The position numbers and the translations under genes were made by a program. From Moraxellaceae bacterium (GTDB lineage Bacteria; Pseudomonadota; Gammaproteobacteria; Pseudomonadales; Moraxellaceae): a DNA stretch of 62,712 nucleotides. Positions within the stretch are counted from its first letter, which is position 1; each line of letters starts with the position of its first letter. Under the pieces are notes generated by a model. It saw nothing but the letters and a program-made list of their open reading frames with translations, made no database searches and was not told the DNA's origin. Of this stretch, positions 62,710 to 62,712 are shown piece by piece. The stretch spans positions 1-62,712 of the forward strand of contig JAGLBJ010000002.1 in NCBI GenBank assembly GCA_018260315.1, read 5' to 3'.

Positions 62710-62712
62710 ATG
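62710..62712 (+). CDS. Start of next gene (window edge)
   Basis: An ATG at the last three bases, preceded by AAGGA about 7 bases upstream, begins right after the rlmI stop. Only the start codon is visible, so no identity can be given. Confidence 0.4.

Overview
The window looks like a chromosomal segment of a gammaproteobacterium, most likely a member of the Moraxellaceae (relatives of Acinetobacter). That placement is inferred from protein flavour and neighbourhoods (rpmB-rpmG next to a coniferyl-aldehyde-dehydrogenase-like gene and a TetR regulator, sspA-sspB, rodA-mltB-rlpA, kdsD-kdsC-lptC-lptA-lptB, orphan recA-recX) and was not tested by alignment. The segment is almost entirely ordinary core genome; one mobile element sits at its left end.

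Left end (1-7.7 kb): after one unknown membrane-anchored gene there is a complete, compact filamentous-phage (inovirus) prophage of about 7.05 kb, bounded by a perfect 48-bp direct repeat (611-658 and 7617-7664). The repeat is the 3' part of a tRNA-Arg(CCG) gene that remains intact at the right end (7617-7693, minus strand). On the minus strand the phage carries rep, a ssDNA-binding protein, a small coat protein, the major coat protein followed by a rho-independent terminator, a TspB/pIII-like adsorption protein, a pVI-like protein, a Zot/pI assembly ATPase and a tyrosine integrase. A short divergent plus-strand arm holds an unknown one-pass membrane protein and a small HTH repressor candidate whose reading frame runs through the attachment core into the tRNA gene, so its C-terminus differs between integrated and circular phage. 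Two non-coding regions look functional: a duplicated hairpin-bearing 135-bp unit next to attL, and a palindrome/iteron-rich divergent region upstream of rep.

7.7-31 kb: cytochrome c5-like protein, a YadG/YadH-type ABC exporter, queF, FetAB-type transporter, cell-wall genes rlpA-mltB-rodA, an SDR protein with a substituted active-site Tyr, sspB-sspA, fadH, a phosphopantetheinyl transferase, a metallophosphoesterase gene interrupted by an in-frame amber codon, the Kdo/LPS-transport operon kdsD-kdsC-lptC-lptA-lptB, cysS and tRNA-Gly(GCC).

31-50 kb: recX-recA, an Hsp15-like protein, a YrfG-like phosphatase, a MerR regulator, an intact AI-2E-family permease beside a twice-frameshifted paralogue, a CBS protein, dapD-queE, a Bax-inhibitor-like protein, nadK-yeaC-sohB, a TrmH-family methyltransferase, fbp, hemL, a PAP2 phosphatase and ribosomal genes rpmB-rpmG.

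50-62.7 kb: aldehyde dehydrogenase with divergent TetR regulator, a large Ig-repeat lipoprotein, the operon mrdA-rsmD-miaE-cysB-like, crcB, gcvH and rlmI; the next gene begins at the last three bases. Several Moraxellaceae-typical house-keeping functions recur across the window: queuosine synthesis (queF, queE), cell elongation (rodA, mrdA, mltB, rlpA), LPS (kds/lpt) and RNA modification (miaE, rsmD, rlmI, TrmH-family). No CRISPR array, rRNA operon or insertion sequence was seen.
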